Source: Rhizobium sp. L51/94 (GTDB lineage: Bacteria; Pseudomonadota; Alphaproteobacteria; Rhizobiales; Rhizobiaceae). Taken from it: a stretch of 64,000 nt of DNA. How positions within the stretch are numbered: the stretch's first letter is position 1; each line of letters begins with the position of its first letter. The notes under the pieces are model-generated. The model was not told the origin of the DNA. It saw nothing but the letters and a program-made list of their open reading frames with translations, and did no database searches. The stretch lies in contig NZ_CP072142.1 in the NCBI RefSeq assembly GCF_019355555.1, positions 1,282,698 through 1,346,697 of the forward strand, read 5' to 3'. Below are positions 7,844 to 16,820 of this stretch, piece by piece. Position numbers and translations under genes: made by a program.

Positions 7844-9025
7844 TCATTCGTCAAGGTAGCGTTCTGTCAACCGCGCCCACATCGCTGCGCCGGCGGTCAG
7901 GCTGTCGTCGGCAAAATCATACTTGGCACTATGTAGTATAGCCGATTTCATGCCGTTGCCGAGACGCAGGAAACTGCCGGGCTTATGCTGCAAGAAATGC
8001 GAAAAGTCTTCGCTGCCTGGAATGAGCGGACAAAGCGCAACGTTTCCGGCACCCACCAGCTCCTCGGCCACCATCTTGGCAAACTCGGTTTCCTTCTCAG
8101 AATTGACCACTACCGGATTGCCGTAGGTGTAGTCGATTTCGACGCCTGCGCCGAAGCCCTCGACGAGAGACTGCGTGAGTTTCTTGATGCGAAGTTCGAG
8201 GGTCTCACGAACCTTCGGATCGAACGAGCGTACCGTCATTAGCAACCTGGCGAATTCAGGTATGACGTTGGCGACCTCGCCGGCGTGGATGGCGCCGACT
8301 GTTATAACGGCCGTCTGGGTTGGGTCGATGTTGCGGGAGATCACCGACTGCAGCGAAACGACCAGGTTGCAGGCAACCAGAACCGGGTCAATAGTTAGAT
8401 GCGGGCGCGAGGCGTGGCCTCCCTTGCCGGTGATCCGGATTTCAACAGTGTCGGCTGCCGCCATCAACGGTCCAGAGCGCATCAGCCAACTGCCTTCGGG
8501 CGCGCCCGGGTGGTTATGGAGGCCGAAGATGGCGTCGAATGGGAAGCGCTCGAAAAGGCCGTCATCAATCATCGCCTGGGCGCCGCTAAAGCCACCGGCT
8601 TCTTCGGCGGGCTGGAAAATGAGATTGACCGTGCCGTTGAACTTTCGCGTGCGCGCGAGATATTCGGCAGCGCCCAGCAATACCGTGGTGTGACCGTCAT
8701 GACCACAAGCGTGCATCTTGCCCGGCACTTGGCTGGCATACGCCTTGCCGGTCTGCTCCATGATCGGCAGAGCGTCCATATCGGCACGAATGGCGATGCT
8801 TTTTTTGCCGGCTCCAGCCGTCATACGGGCAACGATTCCGTGGCCACCGACATTGCGCGCCACCTCGTAGCCCCAGCCTTCCAATTTGTCGGCAACGAAA
8901 CGGGAAGTCTCCACCTCCTCAAACGACAGCTCGGGATGGGCGTGGAGATGCCGGCGGATAGCGCGTAGTGTGTCGTCCATTGGCTCAAAATCCGAAAGGC
9001 GGGCGAAATCGTTATCGATGGTCAT
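7844..9025 (-). CDS. M20D-family amidohydrolase (hippurate hydrolase-like)
   Basis: 393 residues from the ATG at 9025, the usual M20D start position; the open frame extends further but without family resemblance. Metal-site motifs are present: CGHDGHTT (C107, H109), QPAEE (E141/E142), GLHNHP and, near the C-terminus, GSEDFSHFL. The family hydrolyses N-acyl or amide-linked amino acids, for example hippurate, N-acetyl amino acids and IAA conjugates, in the cytoplasm. It is the last gene of an operon with an amino acid-type ABC importer, so it probably processes what that importer brings in. The exact substrate is unknown. Confidence 0.9.
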   Translation of the reverse strand: MTIDNDFARLSDFEPMDDTLRAIRRHLHAHPELSFEEVETSRFVADKLEGWGYEVARNVGGHGIVARMTAGAGKKSIAIRADMDALPIMEQTGKAYASQVPGKMHACGHDGHTTVLLGAAEYLARTRKFNGTVNLIFQPAEEAGGFSGAQAMIDDGLFERFPFDAIFGLHNHPGAPEGSWLMRSGPLMAAADTVEIRITGKGGHASRPHLTIDPVLVACNLVVSLQSVISRNIDPTQTAVITVGAIHAGEVANVIPEFARLLMTVRSFDPKVRETLELRIKKLTQSLVEGFGAGVEIDYTYGNPVVVNSEKETEFAKMVAEELVGAGNVALCPLIPGSEDFSHFLQHKPGSFLRLGNGMKSAILHSAKYDFADDSLTAGAAMWARLTERYLDE

Positions 9026-9124
9026 TTTAGTTCCAATATTTTTGCATGCTCTGTACCGAGACGACCGTGCGATGGGGCCGGCTGTTCTATGGGCCCGACG
9101 TGAGAGACCGCTGAGCACGCGGCC

Positions 9125-9919
9125 TCACAGGAATCGCGACAGGAAGGCCTGCGTGCGCGGGTGTTGCGGGTTGCTGATCACATTTTCAGGCGTGCCCTGT
9201 TCGACGATATGGCCGCCATCCATGAAGACAACCCGATCGGCAGCCTCGCGGGCGAAGCCGATCTCGTGAGTAACCACGATCATCGTCAAGCCCTGCTTTG
9301 CCAAATCTTTCATCGTCGCCAGCACCTCACCGACCAATTCGGGATCAAGCGCGGAAGTCGGCTCGTCAAAGAGCATCAGCTTTGGTTTGATCGCCAAGGC
9401 ACGGGCAATCGCTACGCGCTGCTGCTGGCCACCGGACAGCTGGCGGGGATAGGCATTGGCCTTCTCCGACAAGCCCACACGTTCCAGCAGGCGCTTGGCG
9501 TTCTCGATTGCAGCCTTGCGGTTTTCGCCGTGAACGCCAACCGGCGCCTCGATGATGTTTTGCAGCACCGTCATGTGCGGGTAGAGGTTGAACTGCTGGA
9601 ACACCATGCCGATCTTGCGGCGCTGGCGAGCAATCCCATTTTGGGAAAGCTTTTGGAGCCGATCGTTACGGACCGTGTAGCCGATCTGCTCACCATCCAC
9701 CTCAATGTATCCCTGCTGGATGGCTTCGAGATGGTTGATGCAGCGCAGGAAGGTGGATTTCCCCGAGCCTGACGGACCGAGAACGACCACCACTTCGCCC
9801 GGCATGATATCGACGTCGATACCCTTCAGCACTTCGAGTTCGTTGAAAGATTTGTGGACGTTACGGGCCTGCACCAGCGGTCTTGCGGTATCGCCAGCTG
9901 CAGTGGATACTGCGGTCAA
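9125..9919 (-). CDS. Polar amino acid ABC transporter ATP-binding protein
   Basis: 264 residues with Walker A GPSGSGKST, signature LSGGQQQRVAIARAL, Walker B LMLFDEPTSALDPE and the switch histidine in VVTHEIGFA. It is closest in layout to GlnQ/HisP/ArtP ATPases, which energise uptake of polar amino acids and opines. The start overlaps the permease stop by 4 bases. It lies between the permease gene and the amidohydrolase in a four- or five-gene minus-strand operon. Confidence 0.93.
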   Translation of the reverse strand: MTAVSTAAGDTARPLVQARNVHKSFNELEVLKGIDVDIMPGEVVVVLGPSGSGKSTFLRCINHLEAIQQGYIEVDGEQIGYTVRNDRLQKLSQNGIARQRRKIGMVFQQFNLYPHMTVLQNIIEAPVGVHGENRKAAIENAKRLLERVGLSEKANAYPRQLSGGQQQRVAIARALAIKPKLMLFDEPTSALDPELVGEVLATMKDLAKQGLTMIVVTHEIGFAREAADRVVFMDGGHIVEQGTPENVISNPQHPRTQAFLSRFL

Positions 9920-10845
9920 TGGCTCGCCTCCTCTTTGGGAACTGCGACAGTCTTTGTCGTGCCGCCGGGCCGACGGTCGCTGCGACCGTAGTAAGCTTCG
10001 ATATAGCTCTGGCCGATATTTAGCACCGATGTAATCAGGAGGTACCAGAGAACGGCGACCATCAGCATGGGTACGATCTCAAAAGTCCGGTTGTAGATCG
10101 ACTGTACCGAGTAGAGCAGGTCAGCCATGGCAATGACGCTGACCAGCGACGTGGCCTTGATCATGCTGATCAGCTGGTTGCCGGTCGGCGGTACGATCGA
10201 GCGCATGGCCTGCGGGATGACGATCCGCCGCAGGACGCGCGCCTTGGTCATTCCGAAAGCCTCGGCCGTTTCCGCTTGGCCGCGATCAACCGACAGGAGA
10301 CCTCCGCGGATGATTTCCGCCATATAGGCTGCTTCGTTGAGCGCGAGGCCGACGATTGCCGCGGTTATCGGGGTGATGACCGAGTTGGTGTCCCAACTGA
10401 TCAGCGACGGGCCGAAGGGGATTGCAATCGAAAGCTGTGGGAATAGCGTCGACATGTTGTACCAGAAGATCAACTGCACCAGCAGCGGCGTGCCGCGGAA
10501 GAACCAGATGAACAGCGAGGCAAAACCGCTTGCCAGCCGGTCATCGGACATTCGCATGATGGCGATCAGCAGGCCGAGCACAACGCCGATGACCATGGCG
10601 ATCACAGTCAGCCCAAGGCTGACATAAAGGCCGCTGATGACGGTTGGATCGAAGAAATACTGGGCGACCACGGGCCACCCAAAATTCTTATTGTTGGCGA
10701 CGATCCAGGTGAAATCCGCAACAATGATCGCGATGACCGCCCAAAGGGCAAGGCGCCCTTTCCTTAACGGTGTGTAGGCCGTTGCGACATCGCGGAAGTC
10801 TGCACCGCCCGAAGGCGGTGCATGGGGTTCGATATTCGTGCTCAT
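9916..10845 (-). CDS. Polar amino acid ABC transporter permease
   Basis: 309 residues from the ATG at 10845, which overlaps the stop of the binding-protein gene (ATGA). A soluble N-terminus of about 35 residues precedes a first helix (LALWAVIAIIVADF), then the HisM/GlnP-type permease core. The EAA loop reads NEAAYMAEIIRGGLLSVDRG followed by QAETAEAFGM, the contact site for the ATPase. A single permease of this class normally forms a homodimer. Confidence 0.92.
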   Translation of the reverse strand: MSTNIEPHAPPSGGADFRDVATAYTPLRKGRLALWAVIAIIVADFTWIVANNKNFGWPVVAQYFFDPTVISGLYVSLGLTVIAMVIGVVLGLLIAIMRMSDDRLASGFASLFIWFFRGTPLLVQLIFWYNMSTLFPQLSIAIPFGPSLISWDTNSVITPITAAIVGLALNEAAYMAEIIRGGLLSVDRGQAETAEAFGMTKARVLRRIVIPQAMRSIVPPTGNQLISMIKATSLVSVIAMADLLYSVQSIYNRTFEIVPMLMVAVLWYLLITSVLNIGQSYIEAYYGRSDRRPGGTTKTVAVPKEEASH

Positions 10846-11735
10846 TTGGGAAGCTGTCCGCCGAGATTGATGCCAGGCGCCTTGATTATATTGTTCTCGA
10901 GGCCCCACTTCCTCATGATTGCGGCATAGGTGCCGTTGTCCATCAGCACCTTTATCGCATCCACCATGATCGGACCGAGCGGCGACCCCTTCGGCACGAC
11001 GGCGCCCTGGAAAATATCCTCAAAGCCGTTCTTCTGTCCAATGCCGGTCAGTTCGAGTTGGCCATTGGCCTGACTAACGAAATAGGTGAGCGGTGCCTGC
11101 GAGGAGAAGAATGCATCGGCGCGCTTGGAGCGGACGGCTAAAATCGAGCTCGGCTGGTCGGTGTAGGACTGTACCTGGACAGCGTTCTTTCCGTCGGCCT
11201 TGCACTTGTCAGACTGGGCCTTGATCACCCGCTCGGCAGATCCGCCTGCCATGACCGATATACGCTGCCCGCAGGCTGTATCCAGTGAGGTGATACCCTT
11301 TGGGTTACCCTTCTGAGCGGCGAACACAACGAATTCCTGCACCCAATCGACAAAGTCATTGGACGTTTCACGATCCTTGTAGTCGCCGACCGGCCCGAAG
11401 GCGAACTGGTAGCGGCCGGAATTCACGCCGGCTAGCAATGCCGGAAGACCACCAACGGTTTCGTGCTCGATCTTGACGCCGAGCACTTTGCCGAGTGCTT
11501 CAGTCAGATCGGCGCTGGCACCGGTCATCACGGTGCCGGTTACTATCTCGTAGGGAGGGAACGAACCGTTGTTGACCGAGATCATCTTTCCTGACGTCCT
11601 GATGGCATCAGGAAGTTTGGCATGCAGGTCCGCGTTGACCGATAGCTTAGGCAAAGCCGCGTCCTCAGCCATCGCGGCGCCCGAAATGATCATGCCTACC
11701 AAGGCGAGGTAGGAGGTCATTGTTTTCAGCGACAT
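10842..11735 (-). CDS. Amino acid-type ABC transporter substrate-binding protein
   Basis: 297 residues. I take the ATG at 11735 because the AAGGGG site lies 8 bases before it; an ATG at 11741 lies too close. Signal peptide to about residue 22 (SGAAMAED). Family 3 solute-binding features follow: NNGSFPPYEI near the start of the mature protein, GASADLTEALGKVLG, and a hinge around FSSQAPLTYF. It would capture the ligand in the periplasm for the adjacent permease. The substrate is not predictable from motifs. Confidence 0.9.
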   Translation of the reverse strand: MSLKTMTSYLALVGMIISGAAMAEDAALPKLSVNADLHAKLPDAIRTSGKMISVNNGSFPPYEIVTGTVMTGASADLTEALGKVLGVKIEHETVGGLPALLAGVNSGRYQFAFGPVGDYKDRETSNDFVDWVQEFVVFAAQKGNPKGITSLDTACGQRISVMAGGSAERVIKAQSDKCKADGKNAVQVQSYTDQPSSILAVRSKRADAFFSSQAPLTYFVSQANGQLELTGIGQKNGFEDIFQGAVVPKGSPLGPIMVDAIKVLMDNGTYAAIMRKWGLENNIIKAPGINLGGQLPK

Positions 11736-11774
11736 GGTCATTCCCCTTTTTGATGGCTGTCCTGGTGGTCGAAG

Positions 11775-12755
11775 TTACGCTGCGAGGGCGGTTCGGCTGC
11801 CATCGGTGTCGAATTTGAAGAGTTCCAGCAGCGAAAGCTGTCTCGGCAGGATGCCCTGCGCGTGGAGTTCGCCGGCGAAGTCGACAATCATCTTGTGGTT
11901 TGCGGCAAGGCCGCTTGCGCTCCAACCTTCTGGCAGTTCAAGCGAGGACTTAAGCAGTTCGTCGAACATCCAGGGCGAGGTATCGGCATATTTGCGGCGC
12001 TTGCTCAACCAAACGCGCTGGGATTCGTCGATGACCTCACTCAGTTCGGAGATGATCCAAGGATTTTCTTCCACGATCTCTGCCTTGATGCCGATGAGGT
12101 GCATTCCGGGCACATATCCCACCTCTTTGAAATATCGACGCTCGGCGCTTCGGAAATCGGAAAGAAGCTGGCGAAAGGGGGAGTCTTTGGCAAAAAAGCC
12201 ATCCGGCATGAAAGGTGTGAAGATGGCGTCGAGCGTGCCCTCCATCAAGAGATCAATCATGGGTCGCTCGCCAGGAGTTGCCTCGATGCGACCTTCCCGT
12301 CCGAAGCCATCAAGACGATCTGTGATCGGGTGCGCCTCGGTGAGTCGCCCCGCGAACCACATCGCGTCTTCGACATCGACACCTTCGCGGCGAAGAGCGG
12401 CACGCGTCCATGTGTTGCCCGAGTCACGCCAGCCAGTCACTCCGATTCGCTTGCCGGCGAGTTGCGAAAACTCAGTAATTGGGCTGTTTTTTAGGGTGAT
12501 AACGCAACGATGGCGGAAACCGCGCATGATGAAATTCGGAATGCCCACCACGCTCTTGTCTCCGTCGAGGCAAAACTGCGCATAGCGGCTGAACGACATT
12601 TCAGCCGCGTCGCATGTATCGCTTTTGCCGACATGGGGGACGAGCGTGCCGACGCGCTCGACCTTGATATCAAGCTTCGACGACGAAACATCTCCAAGGA
12701 TAAGGGGCGTCATATAGTCCCAGTCACGCAGGGCAAGTCGAAGAGTAATCGTCAT
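11775..12755 (-). CDS. Solute-binding-like protein, 4,5-dihydroxyphthalate decarboxylase-like
   Basis: 326 residues with no signal peptide. The sequence resembles the group annotated as 4,5-dihydroxyphthalate decarboxylase or NitT/TauT-type binding proteins: LRLALRDWDYMTPLILG at the start, DAAEMSFSRYAQFCLDG, then LAGKRIGVTGWRDSGNTW. It starts the operon whose later genes are the binding protein, permease, ATPase and amidohydrolase, about 33 bases before the binding-protein gene. Without a signal peptide it probably works in the cytoplasm, as an enzyme or ligand sensor. The function is uncertain. It is divergent from the MocR regulator gene. Confidence 0.75.
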   Translation of the reverse strand: MTITLRLALRDWDYMTPLILGDVSSSKLDIKVERVGTLVPHVGKSDTCDAAEMSFSRYAQFCLDGDKSVVGIPNFIMRGFRHRCVITLKNSPITEFSQLAGKRIGVTGWRDSGNTWTRAALRREGVDVEDAMWFAGRLTEAHPITDRLDGFGREGRIEATPGERPMIDLLMEGTLDAIFTPFMPDGFFAKDSPFRQLLSDFRSAERRYFKEVGYVPGMHLIGIKAEIVEENPWIISELSEVIDESQRVWLSKRRKYADTSPWMFDELLKSSLELPEGWSASGLAANHKMIVDFAGELHAQGILPRQLSLLELFKFDTDGSRTALAA

Positions 12756-12794
12756 CGGTATCCACTCAGAAATATTTTTGTAGGCCGATGATTA

Positions 12795-12840
12795 AATGTT
12801 CAAATCAAGCTGATCAAATGGTATTACGTTATTGAACATT
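12795..12840. promoter_or_regulatory. Inverted repeat between the importer operon and the MocR gene
   Basis: A 9-base perfect inverted repeat, AATGTTCAA (12795-12803) and TTGAACATT (12832-12840), has a 28-base spacer that itself contains TGATCA. The element is in the divergent promoter region, immediately upstream of the MocR start. MocR/GntR proteins often bind paired half-sites in the intergenic region they share with their target, so this is the likely operator. The placement is observed; the binding is inferred. Confidence 0.5.
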
Positions 12841-12855
12841 AAATATGATGGAAAA

Positions 12856-14184
12856 ATGAGCGAAATTCGGGATGCAATTTGGCTTGCTGAAAAAATAACC
12901 GATCGGACGATCCGGGGTATTGCGATCGAGACCAGCGCGCTCATCCGCGGCGGCGCGTTGCCCGTCGGCACCAAGCTGCCTGCCATCCGCGATCTCGCTT
13001 TTGCGCTCGGTATCAGCCCCGCGACGATCTCTGAAGCCTGGAGCGAGTTGCGACGCCAGAAAATTATCAGCGGCCGTGGACGCAACGGCACATGGGTGCG
13101 CGGCGATCGTTTCATCGCAAAGCCTGAACGGCTTGCAAGCTCCGGCAACTACGGCATGGACGTGCTGAACCTGACGGCTGCGGTACCGGACATAGCCTTG
13201 CTTCCAAAGCTCACCGAAGCGATGGTCTATGGGGCATCCGCAGAGAATCTGAACAGTTATGAACGCAGCCGTATCTTGCCGGAACTGGAAGCCGCCGTCC
13301 GGGAGACCTGGCCCTACCAGCCCGAGGCTTTTCTCGCAACCAACGGCGGCTACAACGCCGTTTATACGATGATGAACGCTTTGGTCATGCCAGGCGACGC
13401 CGTAGCGATCGAGAATCCAACCGCCATGCGACTTTTAGACATTCTGGAAGATCGTGGTGCCCGCATTGTTCCCGTCGAATGCGATCGCCACGGCCCCCTG
13501 CCCGCCTCCCTTGAGGCAGCTACGAAGTACCGCCCCGTAGCCTTCGTCTTTCAGCCGCGCGTGCACTCGGTCACCGGCCAAAGCGTCAGCGCCGAGCGAA
13601 TGAGCAGCCTAGCCGAAATCCTTCGACACACCGATACGCTGATCGTCGAAGACGATGGTGTTGCCGACATTGCCGACCAGCCTCGGCAGTCGCTTGGGCA
13701 TCTCTTTCCCGAGCGGGTCATCCACATCCTCTCTTTTTCAAAGACGCACGGACCGGACTTGCGTCTTGCCGTACTTTCGAGTTCACAGGCGATCGTCGAA
13801 CAGATCCAATCCTACCGCAGTTTTAGCGCCGGCTGGACGAGTCGCATTCTGCAGGCCGCCGGCGCTTGGCTGATTCGCGATCCGGCAACACAAGAAACTC
13901 TCCAGCGCGCCAAGGCGATTTATGCACAGCGGCGCCGTGACCTCGTCCAGGCGCTGCAGGATCGGAACATAGATGCAGCACACGGCGGCGGCCTCTGCGC
14001 GTGGGTACCTGTTTCATCTGAAGCTTTCGCGATGGTCACTCTTGCAGCACGCGGGATCGCCGTCTATCCCGGAGCCAAGTTTTCGCTGTTGCCGGGCAAC
14101 TACCTGCGGGTTGCGACCGCGACGCTCTCCGATCGCTGCATCGAGGTCGCAGATGCGATCGCCCTCGGAGTGTCTCATGATTAA
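12856..14184 (+). CDS. MocR-type GntR/aminotransferase transcriptional regulator
   Basis: 442 residues from the ATG at 12856, which follows GATGGAAAA; an upstream TTG at 12832 falls inside an inverted repeat and is unlikely. Residues 10-80 are a GntR winged helix (LPVGTKLPAIRDLAFALGIS, ATISEAWSELRRQ). The rest is a fold-type I aminotransferase domain with a PLP lysine at K296 in SFSKTHGPDLR and the NGGY and EDDG motifs. MocR proteins use PLP as a ligand rather than for catalysis. Divergence from the importer operon suggests it controls uptake and hydrolysis of an amino compound. Confidence 0.9.
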   Translation: MSEIRDAIWLAEKITDRTIRGIAIETSALIRGGALPVGTKLPAIRDLAFALGISPATISEAWSELRRQKIISGRGRNGTWVRGDRFIAKPERLASSGNYGMDVLNLTAAVPDIALLPKLTEAMVYGASAENLNSYERSRILPELEAAVRETWPYQPEAFLATNGGYNAVYTMMNALVMPGDAVAIENPTAMRLLDILEDRGARIVPVECDRHGPLPASLEAATKYRPVAFVFQPRVHSVTGQSVSAERMSSLAEILRHTDTLIVEDDGVADIADQPRQSLGHLFPERVIHILSFSKTHGPDLRLAVLSSSQAIVEQIQSYRSFSAGWTSRILQAAGAWLIRDPATQETLQRAKAIYAQRRRDLVQALQDRNIDAAHGGGLCAWVPVSSEAFAMVTLAARGIAVYPGAKFSLLPGNYLRVATATLSDRCIEVADAIALGVSHD

Positions 14185-14404
14185 GCCTGAACTGAGCTCC
14201 AAGCTATGGCGCCTCGTCGATTTCTGGTCACCCCGATGACATCTGTCATCCATTGGACGAAGCGCGTCGAAACCACGCCTCATGACGCGGCATCTGCGGT
14301 CTTTTTATCGATGTCACAGACTTCTACCAACCTTTAATAATGCCGAATCTTGGGATTTCCAAAATCCGGCGAGTCTGTATCGATGGCGCAAACGGGGGTT
14401 TGCG

Positions 14405-14905
14405 ATGGGTTCGGCGATTTCGTTGCGGTCAGACGATGACGGGGATGGGTTGCGGCGTCTGGCTCGGCAGAGGCGAGATACCGATCGTGCTCGGCGGCTC
14501 TCGCACAAATGCTGCTCGGATCGGCAGTGTGACAGTTCAGATCGTGCGCAACTGGCTGGTACGCTCAACGCACGCGGTCCCGACGGGCTGATTAACGAAA
14601 CGGCTCCGGGCAAGCCGTCACTGCTGAATGAAGACCAGCGCACACCTTGCACAAAGCATTGAGCGCGGCCCCACGCCATATCTGGATGGGGTTGTGCGGT
14701 GGCGTCTTGGTGATCTGGCTCAGTGGATTTGGGACGGGTTTCGGGTCTCTATGCGTTAGGAGACCCTGGGTCGCCAACTGCGTTTGAGGGGCTGCCACGA
14801 GCTCTCGGCTCGCCTAAGGCATCATGCGCAGCATGCTGAGCGGCTGAGGCATTTACAAAACGTTCCCCGCCGCGGTGGCGGAAAATGCCGCCTCTCCTGC
14901 CGAGG
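14405..14905 (+). pseudogene. IS630-family transposase remnant
   Basis: Pieces of one transposase are spread over all three plus frames in the right order: ISLRSDDDGDGLRRLARQ from 14405, AARIGSVTVQIVRNWLVR near 14510, NARGPDGLINETAPGKPSLL near 14570, VASWWSG-type sequence replaced by RWRLGDLAQWIWDGFRVS near 14698, then CHELSARLRHHAQHAE near 14790. These are the N-terminal helix-turn-helix parts of IS630-type transposases; the DDE catalytic half is missing. At least three frameshifts make it inactive. No terminal repeats could be defined. The 220 bases between the MocR gene and this remnant hold no recognisable gene. Confidence 0.65.
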
Positions 14906-14974
14906 TCAAAGTGAAATTAGGGTAGAGGCAGGATACGTGTAAGACCGGTCAAGAAGAACTTTGGGCTGCTGGTT

Positions 14975-15461
14975 TCATCGCCTGAGATCCTCGACTCTCA
15001 ATTCTGCCCACATCCATGAGAAATCATAGGTGTCCATGGGGTCGTCTGCGCCGATGCTGGCGGATCGAGTTTCCGGATATTTGAGCCACTCGGCGACCTT
15101 TTCGCGCTCGACCTTGGTACCGGCGGCGGCACGCGGGGACTTGTTGCCGAGCATGCAAACGGGCTCGTCGAGGATGGCATGGTACTGCTTGTCGAGCGTG
15201 TCATGCACGAGTGGCGGCGACATCCAATGGGATGTCGTCAGCTGTCGTTTGCCGACCCGCGTAGGCTTGTTCAGCCTGTTCCATTTTCTGAATGCTGGTG
15301 AGCGGCGTGCGCACCATTTTGCCGAGAACGTTCTGCAGGAGCTCGATGCCTCTCCGCGCCCTTTGGGCGGAATTGACCATGAGAACCAGGAACCGCCCCT
15401 TGATTTCCAGACTGCCGAGGACCGGCGTACCGTCCTCCATGGTCATCGGTGAAGGCCGCAA
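14975..15461 (-). pseudogene. Broken gene of a rhizobial plasmid-type hypothetical protein
   Basis: Two minus-strand frames join into one protein at about 15210: an upstream part (GTPVLGSLEIKGRFLVLMVN, then RGIELLQNVLGKMVRTPLTS) and a downstream part (LDKQYHAILDEPVCMLGNKS, then PRAAAGTKVEREKVAEWLKY, then SPMDTYDFSWMW-type sequence). The downstream part resembles the C-terminal domain seen in MbcA/ParS/SEC-C-associated proteins (pattern DEPVxxLGxKxPRxA). A frameshift separates the two parts, and the 5' end is lost where it abuts the resolvase remnant. I do not assign a function. Confidence 0.5.
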
Positions 15462-15469
15462 GCGTTTCG

Positions 15470-15940
15470 ATTTCTCTGACCAACCGCGCAGGAGTTTCGG
15501 CCGGCCAAGATGTTTTTGCGCGGGCGGCGGCTTTCATTCCGGCTGACCCACTCGCTGAACAGGGATGGCTCCCAGTTCGGCCATGGCGCCAATGATGGTG
15601 GACATGGCCCGGCCAATCGGGCTGGCGGTATCGATCTGATCCTGGACGCTGATGAAAGCGGATGCAGCGATGGTCGAACTCTTCGAGAGCGGTAGGGAGA
15701 TGGCGCGTGGAGCGTGCGAAGCGGTCAAACTTCCAGACCAGCACACAATCGAGATCGCGGTTGCGGGCGCTGGTCATCAGGGCGTTGAGCCTCGGGCGGC
15801 CTTCCTTGGTCCCGAGACGGCGATGTCGCAATAGTCTCCGACTATATCGAGACCGGCGCGCTCGGCATAAGCTCGCAGTCCGTCACATTCAGGTCCGGTT
15901 TCTGGTCGGGCGTGGAAACGCGCAGATAGAGCTCCGAATG
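15470..15940 (-). pseudogene. Serine resolvase remnant of a Tn3-family transposon
   Basis: The minus strand encodes, in order but in several frames, ELYLRVSTPDQKPDL (catalytic serine S in LRVST), DGLRAYAERAGLDIVGDYCD, TKEGRPRLNALMTSARNRDL, CVLVWKFDRFARSTRHL, FISVQDQIDTASPIGRAM, STIIGAMAEL and a C-terminal AGMKAA. This is a serine resolvase/invertase with at least three frameshifts, so it is not functional. It is divergent from the Tn3 transposase remnant, the usual Tn3 arrangement, so the 15.94-16.08 kb gap is where a res site would have been. Confidence 0.75.
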
Positions 15941-16080
15941 GTTTTGCTGCGGTGTGGATGCCGGCTTAAGCCGTCCTTTAACGTATTCCTTTCCGGACGG
16001 CGGAACGCTATGCCCCGCAGCCTTTGATTTAGGCAGTTTCCACGACCCCTTCGGCATACGCTTTTCCGGACACCTTTATG

Positions 16081-16803
16081 ACAGCGATCGACCGCACTGC
16101 CTACCCTCGCTCCGACGAGCGTCTCACCCGCTAGGAACTGGGACGCCGATACGGTCTGAGTGAAGTCGATCTCGTCTTTATCCGCGGCAAAGCGCGGGAT
16201 GCTTCCGGCCGCCTGACGCTGGCGGGTTTGCTGAAGCACGCCAGGATCTCCAGACCGCCCGCTATGCCGTTGGCATCGCCAGCGCCGACACCCTACGCTG
16301 GCTCAATGCCCAGCATATCGATGTAGTCAAGCTCGAGGCTCCAATGACCTACCTGATCAATGTCTATGACCGTGTCGAGCTGCCGAAACTGTGGGACGCC
16401 GGTCAGGCGGTGATCGCAGATAGCGCTCACATTTCGTTGCGCGAAAACAATCTGCTGGACTGGCAGCACATACGCTATGGCGCCCACGGTGGCATTGCCT
16501 ACCACCATATCTCCGACAATTACATTGCGCTGTTCATGACCTTCATTCCACACGGCGTCTGGGAGGCCATCCATCTCCTCGATGGCCTCCTGAAAAACCG
16601 CTGCACCGTCCAGCCGGACACCCTGCATCCCGACACGCAGGGTCAGAGCGAACCCGTCTTCTGGCTGGCGCGCATACTCGTGACCAAGCTGATGCCGCGC
16701 ATGCGCAACTGGGTAGACGTGACCTTCTATCGTCCCGATAAATCGGTCTCCTACCAGTACATCGATGCGCTCTTCTGCCGCGAGATCGACTGGCAGCTGA
16801 TTT
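16081..16803 (+). pseudogene. Tn3-family transposase remnant
   Basis: The N-terminal DUF4158 part starts at 16081 (MTAIDRTAYPRSDERLTR) and is interrupted by an in-frame TAG, then continues ELGRRYGLSEVDLVFIRGKA. A large internal deletion then joins it near 16250 to the catalytic region: YAVGIASADTLRWLNAQHID, MTYLINVYDRVELPKLW, AHISLRENNLLDWQHIRYG and FWLARILVTKLMPRMRNW, ending at REIDWQLI near 16803. The C-terminus and right inverted repeat are missing. The breakpoint lies 18 bases from the stop of the SDR gene. Confidence 0.8.
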
Positions 16804-16820
16804 CTTTGCTATCCCTGCCT

